Of a stretch of DNA of 64,000 nucleotides, positions 59,901-64,000 are shown one piece after another. The position numbers were made by a program, and so were the translations under genes. Under the pieces are notes generated by a model. It worked only from the letters and a program-made list of their open reading frames with translations, searched no databases and was not told the origin of the DNA. Every line of letters starts with the position of its first letter. Position 1 is the first letter of the stretch. Origin of the DNA: Anaeramoeba flamelloides (Eukaryota > Metamonada > Anaeramoebidae); assembly GCA_027625915.1 (NCBI GenBank), contig JANTQA010000060.1, forward strand, positions 4,588,001 through 4,652,000. Reading direction: 5' to 3'.

Positions 59901-62900
59901 CTCTTTTTACAAATTTATTGTTGTCAATTCTTTTTTCAAATATTTTCTATCAAAAAAAGCCAAAACAAAGAATACCTTTTTAAAAAATTAAAATCAAAAA
60001 ATTGAATTCTCCAAATTAAAAAACAACTCCAAAAAGTTCATTTTAAAGAAAAAGAAAATGTGTTCAAAAATTTCAAATCAGATTCAGAATTATTTTTCGT
60101 TCCCATTTTAATGGAAAATAAATAATTATAAAATCAAACGAAATACATCAAAGAATCTTTATTTCTCAAGAGGAATTTAATTAATATCCTATTTTCTAAA
60201 TCTAGAATTAGATGAATCAAATGAAAAATAGGATTTTAAAATTCATTTTAGAAATTCTTTCGAAAAAACAGTAATTTGTTAATCAAAAAATTTTCGGAAT
60301 AAAATTTTTTCTAATCAGAATTAAAAATAAAACCAAGTAATGAAGAAGTAATTATATCAAATATTCAACATAATATCATTTCTCAACATTCCTCAAAATT
60401 TCCAGTAATTATACGAGATTTCACACGAGGTGAAATGACTTTGATGAAATTTAATCAACTTTTTGTAAGGATTTATATTTTATTTAAATTTACTATTTCA
60501 TTAGTAATATTTAGATACAATAAAATAATTTAAAAAAAAAAATGTTTTTTTTTAAAAAAAAACTCTTAGAATTAAGTCGTAATTTTTTACCCTTATGAAA
60601 TGATGAAAAGTATTTAAAATAACACTAAAAAATAAAGAATAACGAAAAAAAAAATCTGGAAATAACTTTTATTAAAGGTTTAAAATAGTTTCAAATTATT
60701 GAAAATGAAATTTAATAATTAACAAAATTTAACCAATTTTTGGATAATCATACCAATTTAAAACTAACATTAATTTTTTTTTTTTAGTTGTGATTTAATA
60801 TCTCATTTAATTTTGAAATATTTAACGATAAGAATTAATGATCAAAATAACTTGTTCAAAAGAATCACAAAAACAAAAAATGAAATAAATTCAAAATTTT
60901 TATTAAAATCTATATTTCCAAATATATTTTTATTAAAACATTTTATTTAATTTTATTCAAAAAAAAAAAAAAAAAAAAAAAACAAATTATAAAATTACAA
61001 AAATCATAAAGAGCTAATAAAATTCATAAAAGAGTTAGCAAAATTTTTGGAGGAACAAGGTCCTTTTTATTGCAAATTAATTCAGTACCAGTCAATAAAA
61101 CATTAGCAACAAGAGAAAATATATGGTCGAAGCATTTTTTACAATATCCAGTACGAAAACAAACACAGGTAATTTTAGGATGTAGATTAAGTGAACAGGA
61201 TGTGAAAAATCTTTCCAAATTTACAAATGATTATTCCAAAAAGATATTATTGGATCATATGTCAAAAAAAATTGGAACTCTAACCGAAACGATTTCTTCT
61301 TCAAGGAAATGGTTAAGGAGCCGAATAATTGGCTTTTTAGGGAAAAAAACACCTAGTCCCGATTCTTCACCAAACAGCAATTCAAATTCGACGAGAAAAG
61401 ATCAAGATAATAATTCCAGCCCAAAGAATTCAGGGTTAGTCAGCAGTAATTCTGTTGAATTTAAAATAAGATTATTAGCTGATTACTTTTTTTTAACACA
61501 CGAATACGAGCAAGCATTATCCTATTATAAAACTGCCACCGAGAGTTTTAAAAAATTGAAAGCCTGGAAATGGTATGCGAGTTCCAATATGATGCTATAT
61601 CTAAGTACCTATCTTGTTGATGGCCGTGTCAATGACACTTTTTTAGATTTGGCGTTAAAAAAATTTAAAGATAAAAATTTGACGAATAAACTAACAGAAT
61701 CCTTATGGATTTCAGCAGATTTACTTTGCTTAAATAATAAACACTCTGGTGCAACTAATAATTATATAATGGCAAGCACAGATGCAAAGGATCTCAATGC
61801 TGCATTATCTCTAGAGCAGGCAGCATATTGCTTTTTAAAATCAAACAATGGTTATTTCAGAAAGTTTTTACTTCATTTATTATTAGCTGGACACCGATAC
61901 GGGCAGAGCAAATACTATTCCCATGCCATCCGATGCTATTCATTTGTATTAAATTCTTTAAAAGGGAAAAATTGGAAACAAATTGAAGATCATGTTTATA
62001 TAACTCTTGCAAAGCATTCCTTTCAAGTGAAAGAATACGAGCAGGCTGTCCTTTGCCTTAATCATTTAATTTCAAAATCAAAGCAATCAGAAAGTAAACA
62101 GGCTTCAAATATTAAACAATTTTTATATTATTTTAAGTCTCTTTCAAATAATCATCAAATGAGGGTTACGAATTTATTAATCCCCGAAATTGATTCAGAT
62201 TCGGTTCAAGTTTACTTGCCTGAAGATTATGTTTCCTCCAGAATAGGTAGAATGGTTCCTCAAAAAAGTTGGGGGAAAATGAAAAATATAATGAAAAATA
62301 CAATAAAGCAAACACCTTTAAAGAAGAAGAATAATAATAACAATAAAAATAAGAATAGCAATAATCTTAACAGTGACAATAACCAAAATAATACCAATAA
62401 TGATGGAAATAATGCTAACAACAACGAAAACAAAACCAATGACAATACTCAAGAAAAAAAGAAAACAAAAAGTATAAATACTGAAATATCTTGGAATATT
62501 AAAAAAAAAAATGAAGAGAAACCACGAGTTTCAGTAATCGGTGAACCTATAAATGTAAAGGTATTAATAAAAAATCCAATGAAAGTGAAACTTCATTTTT
62601 CTAATGTTCATTTAGTTGGATACTTTAATCAAAAAAAGCATAATATGAAATTAACTAAACAGAACAAAGAAAATCTATTTATATTGAAAAAGCAAATAAT
62701 TGAATCCCAATCATCTGGGCAAAGCGAAACAGAAACTACAGATACAGACTCAAACATGATGAAAAAAAGTGTCTCCTTTGATGTATTGACTGAAAAAAAG
62801 CAAATAAAAAAAATAACCACGACAACTTCGACCCAATTAAAAAATAATTTCAATCTAAACCCAAATAGAAGTGATGGTGAATCAATTAATCAAAAAATAA

Positions 62901-64000
62901 ATAAAATGGAAGCAGAAAAGGAAAAAAAAAGAAGGCAATTAGAAGAATTCGATTTGGAAATAAGAAATGAAAAAAAAATGATGAATAGCAATAATTACCC
63001 AATTGATATCAAAATAATAAAAAGTGATGAAATTCAAAAAGAAAATGAAAACAACAACAATAATAATACTAAGACTAATACAGATACCTTTACGATTACA
63101 AATACAACTACTAATACAAATAAAAATACTAATTTAAATATCCATAATAATACAAATACAAATGTAAAAATAAATCCAAATGTAAAAATAAATCCAAATA
63201 AAGAAAGCAAAAAACCTCTTCAAAAAAAAAAAAAAACCAAAAGTAGTGGACGATCAAAAAAATCAAGAACAAAAAGAAGAAAAAGATCCGAAAGAAAAAA
63301 TCGAAAGGAATTGACCAAATATTTGAATTTACATGAAAGTTTTAACGAAGAAGAAAGAAATGGGAATTTAGTTTCTGAAAAAATTGATTTAGTTTTGGCA
63401 CCAGGAGAAAAAAAGTTTATTAATTTAAAAGTTACACCTTTACTGACAGGACTTTTCCATATTTATGGAATCGAATTAACATTTGGCAATCTTTTAGTAA
63501 CAATTTTTAAATTTAATATTAAACAAAAAAGATTGGCAGAATTGCCAGAACACAAATTATTAAAATTATATTTACCCAATCACAAACTGACATTGGATGT
63601 AATTAAAAAAATGCCCCTATTAACTACGGGCATTAATAACTTCCCGACAAATATCACATATGGTTCAATCCATCATTCAGTTCTGGAATTGAATAATATT
63701 GGGAAAAGTTCTATGAAAAATATATATTTCAAAGTGGAACCTTCGAATTTTATATTACTTGACTCACCATTCGTTAATTCAAATAACAGCACTAAGAGGA
63801 ATCTTGTTGATGGGGAAAATGAAATTGATCGTCTTGATAATAATAACAACGAATTAAAATTAAATAATATTGAAAAAATTCCAATTGAAAAAATTGAGCC
63901 AGGGCAAACTGTTAGATTCAATGCCTTCGTTCGCGGATATAAAAATGGATCATTTAATTTAAAATTGATGTTCTATTATCAAAATAATAATGATGACGAG
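56922..64000 (+). CDS. TRAPPC8: TRAPP complex subunit 8 (TRAPPC8 / Trs85), 3' end outside window
   Basis: Subunit of the TRAPPIII vesicle-tethering complex, which activates Rab1/Ypt1 in ER-Golgi traffic and autophagy. Exons 56922..57304, 57609..57839 and 61012..>64000 join in phase. Exon 1 resembles the N-terminus (PIVMVACSQDATQV..NGLSFVDML). Exon 2 aligns with the FESYRETF...LHDVSAGD region (REMFHGLR, TFVVLHDQHLGDIK). Exon 3 resumes at KIFGGTRSFLLQINS (human KYGTQGCYLLKINS). It then contains SRKWLRSRIIGFLG, YEQALSYYKTA, and EQAAYCFLKSNNGYFRKFLL with AGHRYGQSKYYSHAIRCYSF, the best-conserved TRAPPC8 block. The beta-sandwich part follows (RVSVIGEPINVKVLIKNP..LTGLFHIYGIELTFGNL). An N-rich and a K/R-rich insert interrupt it. 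The frame is open to the edge (about 1,200 codons visible); by comparison with the human protein only a short C-terminal part should be missing. Confidence 0.93.
58046..58792. mobile_element. TTAA-bounded MITE-like element, copy 2
   Basis: 747 bp with the same GGGATTAGC...GCTAATCCC ends as copy 1, flanked by TTAA at 58042-58045 and 58793-58796. It sits wholly inside the TRAPPC8 intron. The 65-codon minus ORF at 58483-58680 is within it and shows no transposase similarity. Confidence 0.8.
59390..60290. repeat. Repeat D copy 3 (RING-like exon degraded)
   Basis: Direct copy of 50490-51420 and, for its first 450 bp, of 39060-39500. The exon-equivalent at about 59450-59515 reads HEILKL-stop-NPNIINYSICEKK, so it is broken relative to copy 1. 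It lies inside the TRAPPC8 intron. Confidence 0.6.

Larger units (their letters stand above)
57840..61011 (+). other. Oversized 3,172-bp intron of TRAPPC8
   Basis: It starts AAA AA|GTATGC and ends ATAAAG|AGCT. The split Lys codon gives GDIKKANKIHKRVSKIFGGT, aligned without gaps to human GDEQRAESIYEEMKQKYGTQ. It contains the TTAA-bounded element copy 2 (58046-58792) and repeat D copy 3 (59390-60290). Confidence 0.88.

Noticed and set aside
1-64000. tRNA, rRNA, CRISPR, riboswitch or bacterial operon signals
   Set aside because: Scanned for tRNA T-loop words, regular spacer arrays and Shine-Dalgarno-spaced genes; none was seen. The window is eukaryotic.

Overview
The window is nuclear DNA from a unicellular eukaryote. 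It is very AT-rich and full of A/T homopolymers. It carries eukaryote-only genes (replication protein A 32 kDa subunit, a DUSP-UBL-USP deubiquitinase, a CaaX Ras GTPase, TRAPPC8) broken by GT...AG introns, and the standard stop codons fit throughout. Coding parts are rich in Q, N and E/K runs. The look is that of an AT-rich amoeboid protist such as Anaeramoeba or an amoebozoan, but that placement is inference.

Layout. 1-328 (-): 5' end of a cysteine desulfurase/selenocysteine lyase that runs off the left edge. 3748-4815 (-): RPA2 with a polyQ linker. 9530-15322 (-): USP4/11/15-type deubiquitinase in five recognised exons. 17798-18172, perhaps to 18566 (+): small B-box protein. 21982-24069 (+): RING-H2 protein. 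26490-31971 (-): CS-domain/Sel1-repeat protein with a C-terminal membrane anchor. 36475-43599 (-): Ras-family GTPase. 52357-53638 (+): coiled-coil, highly basic protein. 56922 to beyond 64000 (+): TRAPPC8, cut by the right edge. Gene density is low, about nine genes in 64 kb.

The main structural result is that four genes look like separate ORF fragments until very long introns are recognised: 1,678 bp in USP, 3,172 bp in TRAPPC8, 3,881 bp in the CS-Sel1 gene and 6,068 bp in Ras. Ordinary introns here are roughly 70-300 bp. In each case the reading phase and a conserved domain continue across the gap. Three of the four long introns hold recognisable dispersed repeats, including inverted-repeat elements; the USP intron shows only a short 9-bp tandem repeat and a weak palindrome. 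The same repeat families also fill the intergenic DNA.

Mobile DNA: a two-copy 0.75-kb family bounded by TTAA with GGGATTAGC termini (5228-5992 and 58046-58792); a 0.87-kb foldback with about 265-bp arms inside the Ras intron; a 0.7-kb element with CAGTCAAAGGGGCCCA inverted repeats upstream of the RING gene, plus a decayed copy near 47.0-47.5 kb; a 196-bp foldback at 16561; and a three-copy repeat that contains a RING-like terminal exon. No transposase gene was seen. No operon-like system, CRISPR array, tRNA or rRNA was recognised. The genes are ordinary housekeeping and signalling genes (ubiquitin pathway, vesicle tethering, Ras signalling, replication) with no evident joint pathway.
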